Shown one piece after another: positions 52,073 to 60,639 of a stretch of DNA of 64,000 bases. Under the pieces are notes generated by a model. That model was not told the origin of the DNA. It searched no databases and saw only the letters and a list, made by a program, of their open reading frames with translations. A program made the position numbers and the translations under genes. The DNA comes from an uncultured Lachnospiraceae bacterium. Lineage in GTDB: Bacteria; Bacillota; Clostridia; Lachnospirales; Lachnospiraceae. The DNA is taken from the NCBI GenBank assembly GCA_910577175.1, contig CAJTLU010000004.1, forward strand, positions 144,672 to 208,671, written 5' to 3'. Numbering within the stretch: the stretch's first letter is position 1; the number at the start of each line of letters is the position of its first letter.

Positions 52073-52783
52073 ATGAACTTTATGATTTATGGAAATGACT
52101 GCCGCCACGCTCTTTTGTCTGCTATGCTGACCAAGGCCGGCTGGTCGGAACAGGCCCCGGCAGATCTTTTAATCCTCTCTCCGAAAGAACATTTTACCTC
52201 CCATACCGATGTGCTAAAGGAAAACGCCATGATCTGGGGCGGTCCGGCATCCGACATGGAACTGCTTACAAAAGCAGGCTATAAAAAGATAACGCAAAGC
52301 GCGGCATTCCGTACAAAAAATTCCGTTTATACTGCGGAAGGCGCGCTGGCGCTTGCAATTTCCGAATCCCCCGTGGCACTTTGTGAAAGCCGCGTTTTCG
52401 TACTAGGCTACGGCTTTCTCGGAAAAGAGTGCAGCCGTCTGTTTGCAGCCCTGAATGCCGCCGTTACCGTATACAGCAAAGCTCCGGCTGAGCTTGCGCT
52501 TGCAGAGCGGGACGGCTTTCCGGCACTGCCACTAGAGCGTCTCTCCGCCCTTGACGGAACGCTGATTCTGAATACGATACCGTTTCCGGTTCTGGATAAA
52601 CTTCCGGTTTCTGCAAAAACCACACCGGCACTTTTAATCGAGCTTGCCAGTACGCCTTGCTGCACACAGGAAATTCCTGGCGTACGGATACTTCCGGGCG
52701 GGGCGCTTCCGTCCCGTTTTTCACCGGATTCCGCCGCAAAGCTTATGTTTGAAGAAATAGAAACTCATTTTAGAAAGGAGTGA
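52073..52783 (+). CDS. dpaA: Dipicolinate synthase subunit A (short form)
   Basis: 236 residues, against roughly 290-300 for most relatives; the shortening is in the N-terminal domain. DpaA and DpaB together make dipicolinic acid, the Ca-chelating compound of the spore core. The Rossmann block is RVFVLGYGFLGKECSRLFAA, and AALNAAVTVYSKAPAE with LILNTIPFPVLDKL match the family. It lies 4 bp before dpaB, so co-transcribed. Expression is normally late in the mother cell; I do not see a convincing SigK promoter. Confidence 0.85.
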   Translation: MNFMIYGNDCRHALLSAMLTKAGWSEQAPADLLILSPKEHFTSHTDVLKENAMIWGGPASDMELLTKAGYKKITQSAAFRTKNSVYTAEGALALAISESPVALCESRVFVLGYGFLGKECSRLFAALNAAVTVYSKAPAELALAERDGFPALPLERLSALDGTLILNTIPFPVLDKLPVSAKTTPALLIELASTPCCTQEIPGVRILPGGALPSRFSPDSAAKLMFEEIETHFRKE

Positions 52784-52787
52784 TTTT

Positions 52788-53369
52788 ATGGAGAACCTTC
52801 AGGGCAAACGCATTGGCTTTGCCATTACCGCTTCTTACTGTACGTTCTCAAAAATACTTGATCCGTTAAAAGAGCTGATTCGCCTCGGGGCAGCGGTTAC
52901 CCCGATTTTTTCCTTTCATACGGCTTCTATCGACAGCCGTTTTTACAAGGCCTCGGACTTCCGTACCGAAATCGAGGCCATTACCGGCAACAACGTCATT
53001 GATACGATTCCGGCGGCAGAGCCGATTGGGCCGAAGAAGCTCTTTGACCTTATTATTGTAGCTCCATGCACCGGAAATACAATCGCCAAACTTGCCTATG
53101 GTATTACGGACACACCGGTCACTATGGCAGTCAAGGCACATTTGCGAAATAACCGTCCCGTTTTAGTCGCGATTTCCAGCAATGACGGTCTTACTGGAAA
53201 CGCTGCCAACATCGGAAAGCTTTTAAATACCCGGAACTATTATTTTGTACCGTTCCGTCAGGACGACTGCACCGGAAAGCCAAATTCCCTGGTTGCCGAT
53301 ATGGCGCTCATTCCGGCATCAGCCTCCTTTGCAATTACCGAAAAACAGATTCAGCCGATGCTGCGATAG
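52788..53369 (+). CDS. dpaB: Dipicolinate synthase subunit B
   Basis: 193 residues, flavoprotein-like fold. KRIGFAITASYCTFSKILDP at the start, LIIVAPCTGNTIAKLAYGIT in the flavin-binding position, TMAVKAHLRNNRPVLVAI and GNAANIGKLLNTRNYYFVPF later are all typical of SpoVFB. GAAAGGAG precedes the start. Works as a complex with DpaA. Confidence 0.95.
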   Translation: MENLQGKRIGFAITASYCTFSKILDPLKELIRLGAAVTPIFSFHTASIDSRFYKASDFRTEIEAITGNNVIDTIPAAEPIGPKKLFDLIIVAPCTGNTIAKLAYGITDTPVTMAVKAHLRNNRPVLVAISSNDGLTGNAANIGKLLNTRNYYFVPFRQDDCTGKPNSLVADMALIPASASFAITEKQIQPMLR

Positions 53370-53402
53370 GAAGCTTTTCTGAACGCTGCCACGGCCTGAT
53401 TG

Positions 53403-53459
53403 CCTCTGGGTGCTGCTTCGCGTAAAGGTTCCTCAAAAAAGCCCGGCAGCACCCGGAGG
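53403..53459. terminator. Long hairpin between dpaB and the Toprim-like gene
   Basis: CCTCTGGGTGCTGC (53403-53416) pairs with GCAGCACCCGGAGG (53446-53459), 14 bp with one T-G pair, in the gap between convergent genes. No T tract. Confidence 0.55.
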
Positions 53460-53467
53460 AACTCTGC

Positions 53468-54148
53468 TTATTTTCGGAATAGCAGATGCATATTGGAATG
53501 CCTGTTCAATGAATTGGTCCCCTTCTCCAGAAACCTCCACGTTTCCTGATAGGTACCGGAAACAGCCACCCCGGGGCCTGAAATAAACTTTATAAATTCC
53601 TCCGGCTTTCCTTCATATTTTTCTGCAAATTCATCTGACAAATCCATTTTTTCCTCATCCGAAAAATCCTTTAATTCATTGTACAAAACATGCTCAAGGT
53701 TACAGGAATTAAAATATATTCTGTATGGGATTCCATGAACCTTCCCTGTTCTCCTCAGCTTAAACAAAATTTCCGCTTTTCTGGAGTTCCTGTCAATTAT
53801 CGCGTCCACATCAGCAGTTTCTACATGATCCGTATAATACCGGATTCTTTCGACTTCTGCAAACTTTACCTTTTCCTTCCCGATAAAGACCCCGTCTGCA
53901 TCCGTCAAATGTATGATTCTGATAAAATCCTCATAGCTGTACCTGTATTTTTCCTTTACTCTGTCTATGTGACTGTCGATTTTCTTCAAAATGGAATCCG
54001 CGGACACATAATCCTTCGTCGTAATATCGCCGCGAATCACTACAAACTGCACTTCATTGTTCGAAAAATATTCTTTGATTATGGAACCTAACGCTACCTC
54101 TTCGCTTCTCCCCTCTACTATAAATGCAATGACTTTCTTTTCACTCAT
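53468..54148 (-). CDS. Toprim-like nuclease-domain protein (partner of the AAA ATPase)
   Basis: 226 residues. N-terminal IAFIVEGRSEEVALGSII has the Toprim-type Glu, and IRIIHLTDADGVFIG gives a DxD that would bind metal. This matches Toprim-like proteins that pair with AAA ATPases in defence loci, and also resembles RloB/DUF4435-type partners. The rest is helical with no other motif. The start overlaps the ATPase stop by 8 bp, so translation is coupled. Function not established. Confidence 0.68.
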   Translation of the reverse strand: MSEKKVIAFIVEGRSEEVALGSIIKEYFSNNEVQFVVIRGDITTKDYVSADSILKKIDSHIDRVKEKYRYSYEDFIRIIHLTDADGVFIGKEKVKFAEVERIRYYTDHVETADVDAIIDRNSRKAEILFKLRRTGKVHGIPYRIYFNSCNLEHVLYNELKDFSDEEKMDLSDEFAEKYEGKPEEFIKFISGPGVAVSGTYQETWRFLEKGTNSLNRHSNMHLLFRK

Positions 54149-55535
54149 CCCTCAAACTCCGCCCTGCCTTTCTAAAGGCTCTCGCAATTTTCAGACTGTC
54201 TGTTGCTTCGTAAATTACCTCATCCTGCCCTCCCAGGGTAATTCCCCGCAGATATACGTCCCTCAGATTATTTGTTGCTTTAATATTTTTCATATGGATA
54301 TATCGTTTTTCCGGATTCGCCGTTGAAAACATGATACTTTCTTTCTCTAACATTTCTAATGCACGCAAATTATGGGAGGTAAATATCAGCTGCCCCTTTG
54401 CGTTTCTATTAAAAATATCCAAAAGCTCTCCCAGCATATATTCAAAAACGCCGGCATCTAATTCATCGATAGCGAGACAAATGGACGGATTGGCAAAGGC
54501 CTGTATCAATACATTCAAAATAGAAATAATCTTTATAATGCCCTCTGATTCCATCCGAATCGGAATCGGAGGCGTATTATCACGTATGGAAACCAGCTCC
54601 AGCTTATCCCCTCCCTTTCCCTCGTCGGTTAATTGACTTCCATATTCCTTTACACCAATCTTCATTCCCGGAATAATCGTATACAAAACCGTGTTAATCT
54701 GTTCCACAATCATCGTTAAAAGCTCTTTTTTATTTTTTTCCAAAACCACCGGATGCGTCATCGGGATTGCAAAGTCTCCCTTCAGTCCAAACTTCTTCTG
54801 CTCAATCTTAAATGCCACCGGCAAAATGAAATTAGCAGAAATAACGCCGGAATGTGTGTTACATATCACAAACAAATCCTTCAGGGCAAACAAAAACAAG
54901 GCCCCGATAAGCTCTGCACATTTCTGAAATCCATTTGCATATTCACGTAAAAAGATTTCCCTGCTGCTTTCTCCAAAAATATAAGAGCATTTACTTTTTT
55001 CTGCTATTTTCTTCGCTACGATAAGATCGGTACTATTCTCTTTATTCTCTTTCACCACTTCATCATATCGTTTCTTAGGCGCAAATACAGCGCCGCTTTT
55101 ATCACGTTGATAGTCCATCAACGTCGTTTTATTCGTTCTCTCTCCCTTTTCCGTCTTCGCATAGCTCAAGGTTTCTCTTTGTATTTGAACGCCCTTCTCA
55201 TTTTTATCCAATAAAATCCGATAGCTTACTTCATAAAGTACATGCTCACGAAACACATGAAATGCCGCTGTAATTTCCGCATAGGAAGAATTTGCATCGA
55301 TGTATTCCTCAAACTCTTCTGCGATGCTATCGCCGGTCATAATCTTCTGCAAATAAAATAACGTATCGATAACCGCCGTCTTTCCGGAACCATTTTGTCC
55401 GTAAATCCCCAGAACTTCTGCGGTATTACGAATGGGACTTTTGTTCAGCACTCCGGGCATCACAATTCTTCCATTCTTGACATTCTTTATATTCGAAATT
55501 TCTAACGAAGCCAAACGTACAATCTTCTCTTCCAT
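54141..55535 (-). CDS. AAA-family ATP-binding protein (OLD/AAA_15-like)
   Basis: 464 residues. Walker A VLGIYGQNGSGKTAVIDTLF near residue 45, Walker B ICLAIDELDAGVFEYMLGEL near residue 365, H-loop LIFTSHNLRALEM, and a middle helical insertion. Such SMC-type ATPases of AAA_15/AAA_21 make-up are common in phage-defence and toxin-like pairs with a Toprim or nuclease partner. AT-rich against rplL and dpaB around it, suggesting transfer. Activity unproven. Confidence 0.8.
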   Translation of the reverse strand: MEEKIVRLASLEISNIKNVKNGRIVMPGVLNKSPIRNTAEVLGIYGQNGSGKTAVIDTLFYLQKIMTGDSIAEEFEEYIDANSSYAEITAAFHVFREHVLYEVSYRILLDKNEKGVQIQRETLSYAKTEKGERTNKTTLMDYQRDKSGAVFAPKKRYDEVVKENKENSTDLIVAKKIAEKSKCSYIFGESSREIFLREYANGFQKCAELIGALFLFALKDLFVICNTHSGVISANFILPVAFKIEQKKFGLKGDFAIPMTHPVVLEKNKKELLTMIVEQINTVLYTIIPGMKIGVKEYGSQLTDEGKGGDKLELVSIRDNTPPIPIRMESEGIIKIISILNVLIQAFANPSICLAIDELDAGVFEYMLGELLDIFNRNAKGQLIFTSHNLRALEMLEKESIMFSTANPEKRYIHMKNIKATNNLRDVYLRGITLGGQDEVIYEATDSLKIARAFRKAGRSLRDE

Positions 55536-55670
55536 AGCAGCACCTCCACTATCACCATTTTACTATGCCCTATCCTCTTTTTCAAGTATTTTCCCCGATT
55601 TCGGCATTTTTTATTCCATTTTTTAAAAATATAATAAAACAGCGCATGGAAGCACATTTTTAGGAAGAAA

Positions 55671-55701
55671 AAAGGGCTGCCGCAACAAGCGGACAGCCCT
55701 C
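55671..55701 (-). terminator. Terminator after rplL
   Basis: Minus strand: AGGGCTGTCCGC (55700-55689) pairs with GCGGCAGCCCT (55683-55673) with one bulge, followed by TTTTTT. Confidence 0.85.
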
Positions 55702-55717
55702 TTTGGAACGCTCAAAA

Positions 55718-56083
55718 TTACTTTAAGGTAACCTTTGCGCCTACTTCTTCTAACTTCTTCTTGATTTCCTCAGCCTCTGCCTTAGATGCACCTTCCTTTA
55801 CTACCTTCGGAGCACCCTCAACAAGATCCTTTGCTTCCTTTAAGCCAAGGCCGGTTACTTCACGAACTACCTTAATAACCTTAACCTTCTCGCCGCCTGC
55901 CTCGGTCAGCTCTACATTGAACTCGGTCTTCTCTTCCTCAGCTGCTGCTGCCGGACCTGCTGCTGCAACTACTACGCCTGCTGCTGCGGATACGCCAAAC
56001 TCCTCCTCGCAAGCCTTTACTAAATCGTTTAACTCTAATACGGTCATGCTCTTAATCGCATCGATAAATTCCTGAGTTGTCAT
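55718..56083 (-). CDS. rplL: 50S ribosomal protein L7/L12
   Basis: 121 residues, stalk protein of the large subunit. N-terminal helix TTQEFIDAIKSMTVLELNDL, Ala-rich hinge AAAGVVVAAAGPAAAAEE, and C-terminal FNVELTEAGGEKVKVIKVVR domain ending GAKVTLK. ATGGAGGT precedes the start. rpoB does not follow as it usually does; a terminator ends the unit. Confidence 0.97.
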   Translation of the reverse strand: MTTQEFIDAIKSMTVLELNDLVKACEEEFGVSAAAGVVVAAAGPAAAAEEEKTEFNVELTEAGGEKVKVIKVVREVTGLGLKEAKDLVEGAPKVVKEGASKAEAEEIKKKLEEVGAKVTLK

Positions 56084-56225
56084 ATTACATTACCTCCATT
56101 GATAATTAAATTGAATCATTCTTTCTACTATGCGGCAATGCCGCCCTCTTTGTCCTGCCTGTCCTTCCGGGCAGAAAAGACCTCTTTTGTCCTGAAACCG
56201 GAAACTGCGTTCCCTTTCAGCCGTC

Positions 56226-56720
56226 TTATGCTGCCTCGCCGTTCTTCTCTGCAATCTGCTTGAGTACTCTTGCAAGATTGGTAACCGGAGACTGCATGCT
56301 GCCAAGAAGCTTGGAAATAAGTACGTCTCTGGACGGAATCGTAGCAATCTTTTCTAATCCTGCTACGTCGTAGTAAACGCCTTCTACTACGCCTCCCTTG
56401 AACTCAAGCTTCGGAGCTTTCTTTGCAAACTCCGCAATAATTCTTGCCGGAGCAATCGCATCGTCGATTCCGAAAGCAACAGCGGTCGGTCCCTCTAAAT
56501 GCTTTGTAAGCTCTGCATACTCGGTTCCTTCGAATGCGAAATTGAGATACGTGTTCTTGTATACCTTGTATACAACGCCGGCTTCTCTTAATGCCTTACG
56601 AAGTGCAGTATCTTCCTCAACGGTAAGACCGCGGTAATCAACCAGCACCGCTGCACCTGCCTTCTCGGCATAGCCCTTAATCTCGTCCACAATCGGCTTT
56701 TTGATTTCAACCTTTGCCAT
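56226..56720 (-). CDS. rplJ: 50S ribosomal protein L10
   Basis: 164 residues. Stalk base that binds L7/L12 dimers: VLVDYRGLTVEEDTALRKAL, YKNTYLNFAFEGT and FGIDDAIAPARIIAEFA, ending with a basic helix (SPVTNLARVLKQIAE). AAGGAGG is ahead of the start. The leader upstream is the binding target for L10 feedback. Confidence 0.97.
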   Translation of the reverse strand: MAKVEIKKPIVDEIKGYAEKAGAAVLVDYRGLTVEEDTALRKALREAGVVYKVYKNTYLNFAFEGTEYAELTKHLEGPTAVAFGIDDAIAPARIIAEFAKKAPKLEFKGGVVEGVYYDVAGLEKIATIPSRDVLISKLLGSMQSPVTNLARVLKQIAEKNGEAA

Positions 56721-56780
56721 CTTTTACCTCCTTATAGAATACGGCGCGTACGCCGGAATCCAAAGACTGGAAAAGCGAAT

Positions 56781-56812
56781 AAAAAAGACTCTTTGCGAAG
56801 ACGCAAAGAGTC
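56781..56812 (-). terminator. Attenuator hairpin in the rplJ leader
   Basis: Minus strand: GACTCTTTGCG (56812-56802) pairs with CGCAAAGAGTC (56797-56787), followed by TTTTTT. It lies inside the leader, so it is likely conditional. Confidence 0.8.
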
Positions 56813-56945
56813 AAACAAAATCAGAATCGCTTGAATCCTCGGCAGGCGCTTTCGCTTACACCGGCTCCTCCGGTACCTGCTGTCTTCGGTCATATGGGGA
56901 ATTCCCCGATAAGCGGATACGGTAGTGAACCGTAATCCGCCTGTC
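56813..56945 (-). ncRNA. L10 ribosomal protein leader
   Basis: Minus-strand RNA from the promoter at 56974 to the attenuator. GAAGACAGCAGGTACC and the paired GGAGCCGGTGTAAGCGAAAG with GCCTGCCGAGG are the typical stem with internal loop of the L10 leader. L10-L7/L12 binding represses rplJ-rplL. Confidence 0.85.
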
Positions 56946-56974
56946 AGTATAACACAATTCTATTCCAGTGTCAA
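56946..56974 (-). promoter_or_regulatory. SigA-type promoter of rplJ-rplL
   Basis: Minus strand: TTGACA (56974-56969), a 17-bp spacer, TATACT (56951-56946). Confidence 0.85.
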
Positions 56975-57018
56975 CCATTTTTAAGGACTTTTTTGATATG
57001 CCTAATCAAAATTTCAGT

Positions 57019-57711
57019 CTAGCCTAACTTTGCGGTGTTCACCTTAACACCCGGGCCCATCGTGGACGCAAGTGTTACGCTCCTTAAATACTGTCCCTTC
57101 GCAGATGCAGGCTTTGCCTTAATGATTGCACCCATAATCGTCTGGAAGTTGTCTGCGAGCTGCTCCTCGGTAAAGGAAGCCTTTCCTACCGGAACATGAA
57201 TAATATTTGTCTTATCAAGACGGTACTCAATCTTACCTGCCTTAATATCATTGACAGCCTTGGTTACATCCATCGTAACAGTACCGGCCTTCGGGTTCGG
57301 CATTAAGCCTTTCGGTCCGAGAACACGGCCGAGACGTCCGACAACGCCCATCATATCCGGGGTAGCCACTACTACGTCAAACTCAAACCAGCCATCGTTC
57401 TGAATCTTCGGAATCAGTTCCTCTGCTCCTACATAGTCAGCACCTGCTGCCTCAGCCTCATTTGCCTTCTCGCCCTTAGCGAAAACCAATACTCTTACCT
57501 TCTTACCGGTACCGTGCGGAAGAACTACTGCGCCACGCACCTGCTGGTCAGCGTGACGGCCGTCTACACCGAGTCTGATGTGTGCCTCTACGGTTTCATC
57601 AAACTTTGCGGTAGCGGACTTCTTCACTAAACCGATTGCTTCATTTGTATCATACTGTGCGGTCTTATCGAAAGCCTTCACAGCATCGGTATACTTTTTT
57701 CCTCTTTTCAT
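57019..57711 (-). CDS. rplA: 50S ribosomal protein L1
   Basis: 230 residues. RNA-binding blocks are intact: KKYTDAVKAFDKTAQYDTNE, GAVVLPHGTGKKVRVLVFAK, VVATPDMMGVVGRLGRVLGP and KGLMPNPKAGTVTMDV. TAGGAGG lies before the start. It shares transcription with rplK upstream. The leader motif GTGGGAGGAATTAG (57762-57749) recurs before rplK. Confidence 0.97.
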   Translation of the reverse strand: MKRGKKYTDAVKAFDKTAQYDTNEAIGLVKKSATAKFDETVEAHIRLGVDGRHADQQVRGAVVLPHGTGKKVRVLVFAKGEKANEAEAAGADYVGAEELIPKIQNDGWFEFDVVVATPDMMGVVGRLGRVLGPKGLMPNPKAGTVTMDVTKAVNDIKAGKIEYRLDKTNIIHVPVGKASFTEEQLADNFQTIMGAIIKAKPASAKGQYLRSVTLASTMGPGVKVNTAKLG

Positions 57712-57809
57712 TCTATTAACCTCCTAGTGGTATTTGCGGAATGAGGTACTAATTCCTCCCACATTCATCTCACAATCTGCGGCACATTGTCCGCAACCCT
57801 TGCGGGAAC

Positions 57810-58238
57810 TTAGTCATCAACGACCGTAATGCCCATGCTTCTTGCAGTACCTGCAATCATGCTGATTGCAGAATCAATGTTAGCTGCATTTAAGTCAGGC
57901 ATCTTCAGCTCTGCAATCTTTTTCACTTCGCTCTTCTTAATCGTAGCAACCTTCGTCTTGTTCGGGGTTGCAGAAGCGCTCTTTAAGTTGCAAGCTTTCT
58001 TTAAAAGAACCGGAGCCGGCGGAGTCTTTGTAATAAAGCTGAAGCTTCTGTCGGCATAAACCGTAATAACAACCGGGATAATCATATCTCCCTGGTCTGC
58101 GGTTCTTGCGTTGAATTCCTTCGTAAACTGTACGATATTAACACCGTGCTGACCAAGAGCCGGTCCGACCGGTGGTGCCGGAGTTGCCTTGCCGGCAGGA
58201 ATCTGTAACTTAATGTAACCTGTAACCTTTTTTGCCAT
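57810..58238 (-). CDS. rplK: 50S ribosomal protein L11
   Basis: 142 residues. GYIKLQIPAGKATPAPPVGP and ALGQHGVNIVQFTKEFNART are the methylated N-terminal domain; PPAPVLLKKACNLKSAS and GTARSMGITVVD close the rRNA-binding domain. TAGGAGG precedes the start. Confidence 0.97.
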   Translation of the reverse strand: MAKKVTGYIKLQIPAGKATPAPPVGPALGQHGVNIVQFTKEFNARTADQGDMIIPVVITVYADRSFSFITKTPPAPVLLKKACNLKSASATPNKTKVATIKKSEVKKIAELKMPDLNAANIDSAISMIAGTARSMGITVVDD

Positions 58239-58365
58239 TGTTGTATACCTCCTAAAATGTGGTGTTATCGGGGTTAGGTACTCGTCCCTGCAGTCTTTTA
58301 CCGCTCAGAATACCCTCAGCCTGCGGCTGATTCCTCCCACTGCGGATTTTCTCCGCTTCTGTTTC

Positions 58366-58887
58366 TTACTTGCCGGCCCTTACGTCCGCAAATCCAATCT
58401 CAACAGGTGTTTCGCGGCCAAACATATCGATACTGATGGTGAGGCTCTTCTTCTCGCGGTTAATGAGACGTACAACGCCCTCCGTATTTTCCCATACGCC
58501 GGACACAACTTGTACCGTATCGCCAACCTCAAATTCGTAAACAACCTCCTGATCACGTTTCAGTCCCATGTTCAGCATTTCTTCCTCCGTGAGCGGCACC
58601 GGCTTACTTCCCGGACCGACAAAGCCCGTCACGCCTCTGGTGTTCCGCACCACATACCATGTGTCGTCATTCATATACATGTTGAGCAGCACATAGCCTG
58701 GGAACATTTTTCTCTGTACCGTCTTTTCTTTTCCGTTCTTTATCTCGATGACATCTTCTAACGGAACGGATACTTCAAGAATCTGGTCCTGGAGCTTTCT
58801 GTTTTCGATTGTTTTTTCAATGTTTGCCTTTACCTTATTCTCATAACCGGAATAGGTATGCACAACATACCATCTTGCCTCTGCCAT
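58366..58887 (-). CDS. nusG: Transcription termination/antitermination factor NusG
   Basis: 173 residues. NGN domain: ARWYVVHTYSGYENKVKANI, FPGYVLLNMYMNDDTWYVVR, NTRGVTGFVGPGSKPVPL. KOW domain: GDTVQVVSGVWENTEGVVRL. Ends with an in-family GRETPVEIGFADV. Forms one unit with secE and rpmG upstream. AAGGGTGA is the ribosome site. Confidence 0.97.
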   Translation of the reverse strand: MAEARWYVVHTYSGYENKVKANIEKTIENRKLQDQILEVSVPLEDVIEIKNGKEKTVQRKMFPGYVLLNMYMNDDTWYVVRNTRGVTGFVGPGSKPVPLTEEEMLNMGLKRDQEVVYEFEVGDTVQVVSGVWENTEGVVRLINREKKSLTISIDMFGRETPVEIGFADVRAGK

Positions 58888-58907
58888 ATCGTCACCCTTG
58901 TCCTAAA

Positions 58908-59120
58908 TCAGATTATTAAGTTCACGCCGTACTCTACCGCCATATCAATCAATGCAATGACAAGGCCGAGAATAACAGTAATGACGATAACAGCCGCCGA
59001 CTCCTTTACAAGCGATTCCCTATCAGGCCATACAATCTTTTTAAATTCTGATTTCAGACCCTTGAACCAGCTCTTCTTCGGAGTCTTTTCCTGCGTAGTG
59101 TTTGCAGTAACTTCTCCCAT
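58908..59120 (-). CDS. secE: Preprotein translocase subunit SecE
   Basis: 70 residues. Small single-span form: basic amphipathic helix FKGLKSEFKKIVWPDRESLV, then one membrane helix (VIVITVILGLVIALIDMAVE). Stabilises SecY in the secretion channel. GAAGGA precedes the start. Confidence 0.95.
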   Translation of the reverse strand: MGEVTANTTQEKTPKKSWFKGLKSEFKKIVWPDRESLVKESAAVIVITVILGLVIALIDMAVEYGVNLII

Positions 59121-59186
59121 GCTTCACTTTTCCTTCCTGTCTGCCGCTTCTTCCGTAACAACCGGAAGTGAAAACGATTTGACCGA

Positions 59187-59336
59187 CTACTTGGTTTCCT
59201 TATGCAGCGTGTGTGACTTACAGAACTTGCAGTACTTCTTCGTTTCCATTCTGTCAGGATGATTTTTCTTTTCCTTCATGGTGTTGTAATTACGCTGCTT
59301 ACACTCTGTGCATGCCAAGGTAATTTTTACTCGCAC
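59187..59336 (-). CDS. rpmG: 50S ribosomal protein L33
   Basis: 49 residues, start GTG at 59336 with GGAGGTGG before it. MRVKITLACTECKQRNY then KKYCKFCKSHTLHKE shows the zinc-binding (four Cys) form. It precedes secE and nusG as in many Firmicutes. Confidence 0.95.
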   Translation of the reverse strand: MRVKITLACTECKQRNYNTMKEKKNHPDRMETKKYCKFCKSHTLHKETK

Positions 59337-59390
59337 GACAATCCACCTCCGTAAAATTTTTTAGCTCAATGGCTAAGTCTGTTTTTAGGC

Positions 59391-59444
59391 ATAAAAAAAA
59401 GACCGCTTCCATAGCTAGTTTAGAATAGCATAGCTTCAACGGTC
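59391..59444 (-). terminator. Terminator of the HD-GYP/FapA unit overlapping the rpmG promoter
   Basis: Minus strand: GACCG (59444-59440) pairs with CGGTC (59405-59401), followed by eight T. Its left arm lies in the spacer of the promoter at 59422-59450. Confidence 0.65.
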
Positions 59445-59450
59445 TGTCAA
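59422..59450 (-). promoter_or_regulatory. SigA-type promoter of rpmG-secE-nusG
   Basis: Minus strand: TTGACA (59450-59445), a 17-bp spacer, TATTCT (59427-59422). Confidence 0.8.
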
Positions 59451-59503
59451 GTACTTTATGAAATTTTTTCAATTTCCATGCTGCTTTTCGTGCCGTTTTA
59501 TCT

Positions 59504-60604
59504 CTAATCCTCATCACGGTACATAGCTAACAGCTTTTCAAATTCTTCCTTCACTTCGGTAAAGGCGGTTAACAATTTCGGCGAAAATGCCCCGCTGTGT
59601 CCGTTAATAATCATCTGGTACGCTTTGTCCGGCTCATAAGCAGCCTTATAGACACGTTTCGAACTGAGTGCGTCATAAATATCTACCAGAGAAACAATCT
59701 GGGCGGCAATACTGATTTCATCTCCCTTCAAACCGTCAGGATAGCCCTTCCCGTCATATTTTTCGTGGTGATGTCTGGCAATGTCATAGGCATAGCCGTA
59801 AATCGTCTTGTCATTCAGATGGATTGTGTGCAGTATAATCTCCGCACCTTTCGTTGTATGGGACTTTATCAGTTCAAATTCATCCGGCGTCAGCTTACCG
59901 GCCTTCAAAATAATATTATCCGGAATTGCAATTTTCCCGATATCGTGAAGCGAAGATGCCCAGCCGATTTTTATCAGCTTTTCCGGCGTAAGCTCATACT
60001 CCGGATAAAGCCTCATAACGCTCCTCCCAAGACACAAGGCAAACTCGCGGATTCTTTTGATATGCTGCCTTGACTCCAGATTTCTGAACTCCACGATATT
60101 ACTCAGGGAATCAATGATCGTCTCATTCAGCTGGTTCAGCTCCTCTGCCTGCTTCTTCAATATATCATTCTGCTTCTGGATACTTGCATTCTGCTTTTTC
60201 ACTACCACTTCCAGCTGCATCTTATATTGAAACCAGCCGATTGCGTTGCTGACGACCTGCTTTATGACACCAGCCTCATAAGGCTTCTTAACGTAGCTTA
60301 CGATTCCATACTCATACCCCTGTTTTTCAAACTCAACAGAATCTTCTCCTGTAACCATAATGAAAGGAATTTTGTTTAAAATGTTTTTTCCCTTTAAGCG
60401 TTCCAAAACTTCAAAACCATCCATTACCGGCATCCAGTGGTCCAGTAAAACAACAGCAATCGAAGAAAAGTGACTGTTTAAATATGCAATTCCCTCCTTA
60501 CCATTGGTTGCTTCTAAAATCTTATAGTCCGACCGGAATAATTCTACCAGAATTTCACGGTCAATTGCATTATCTTCAAAAATTAATATTGTGTCACGCT
60601 TCAT
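59504..60604 (-). CDS. Response regulator with HD-GYP domain (cyclic-di-GMP phosphodiesterase type)
   Basis: 366 residues. Receiver domain: ILIFEDNAIDREILVELF, Asp in VVLLDHWMPVMDG, Lys in SYVKKPYEAG. A coiled linker (QLEVVVKKQNASIQKQNDIL) joins it to HD-GYP: ESRQHIKRIREFALCLGR, ASSLHDIGKIAIPD, HHEKYDGKGYPDGLKGDEI and LVDIYDALSS. The HD, HHE and GYP motifs are complete, so hydrolysis of cyclic di-GMP is expected. The kinase partner is not here. Lies 35 bp after the FapA fragments. Confidence 0.92.
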   Translation of the reverse strand: MKRDTILIFEDNAIDREILVELFRSDYKILEATNGKEGIAYLNSHFSSIAVVLLDHWMPVMDGFEVLERLKGKNILNKIPFIMVTGEDSVEFEKQGYEYGIVSYVKKPYEAGVIKQVVSNAIGWFQYKMQLEVVVKKQNASIQKQNDILKKQAEELNQLNETIIDSLSNIVEFRNLESRQHIKRIREFALCLGRSVMRLYPEYELTPEKLIKIGWASSLHDIGKIAIPDNIILKAGKLTPDEFELIKSHTTKGAEIILHTIHLNDKTIYGYAYDIARHHHEKYDGKGYPDGLKGDEISIAAQIVSLVDIYDALSSKRVYKAAYEPDKAYQMIINGHSGAFSPKLLTAFTEVKEEFEKLLAMYRDED

Positions 60605-60639
60605 TTTCTTCCCATGCTTTCTTTAATCAGGCTTTTTAT

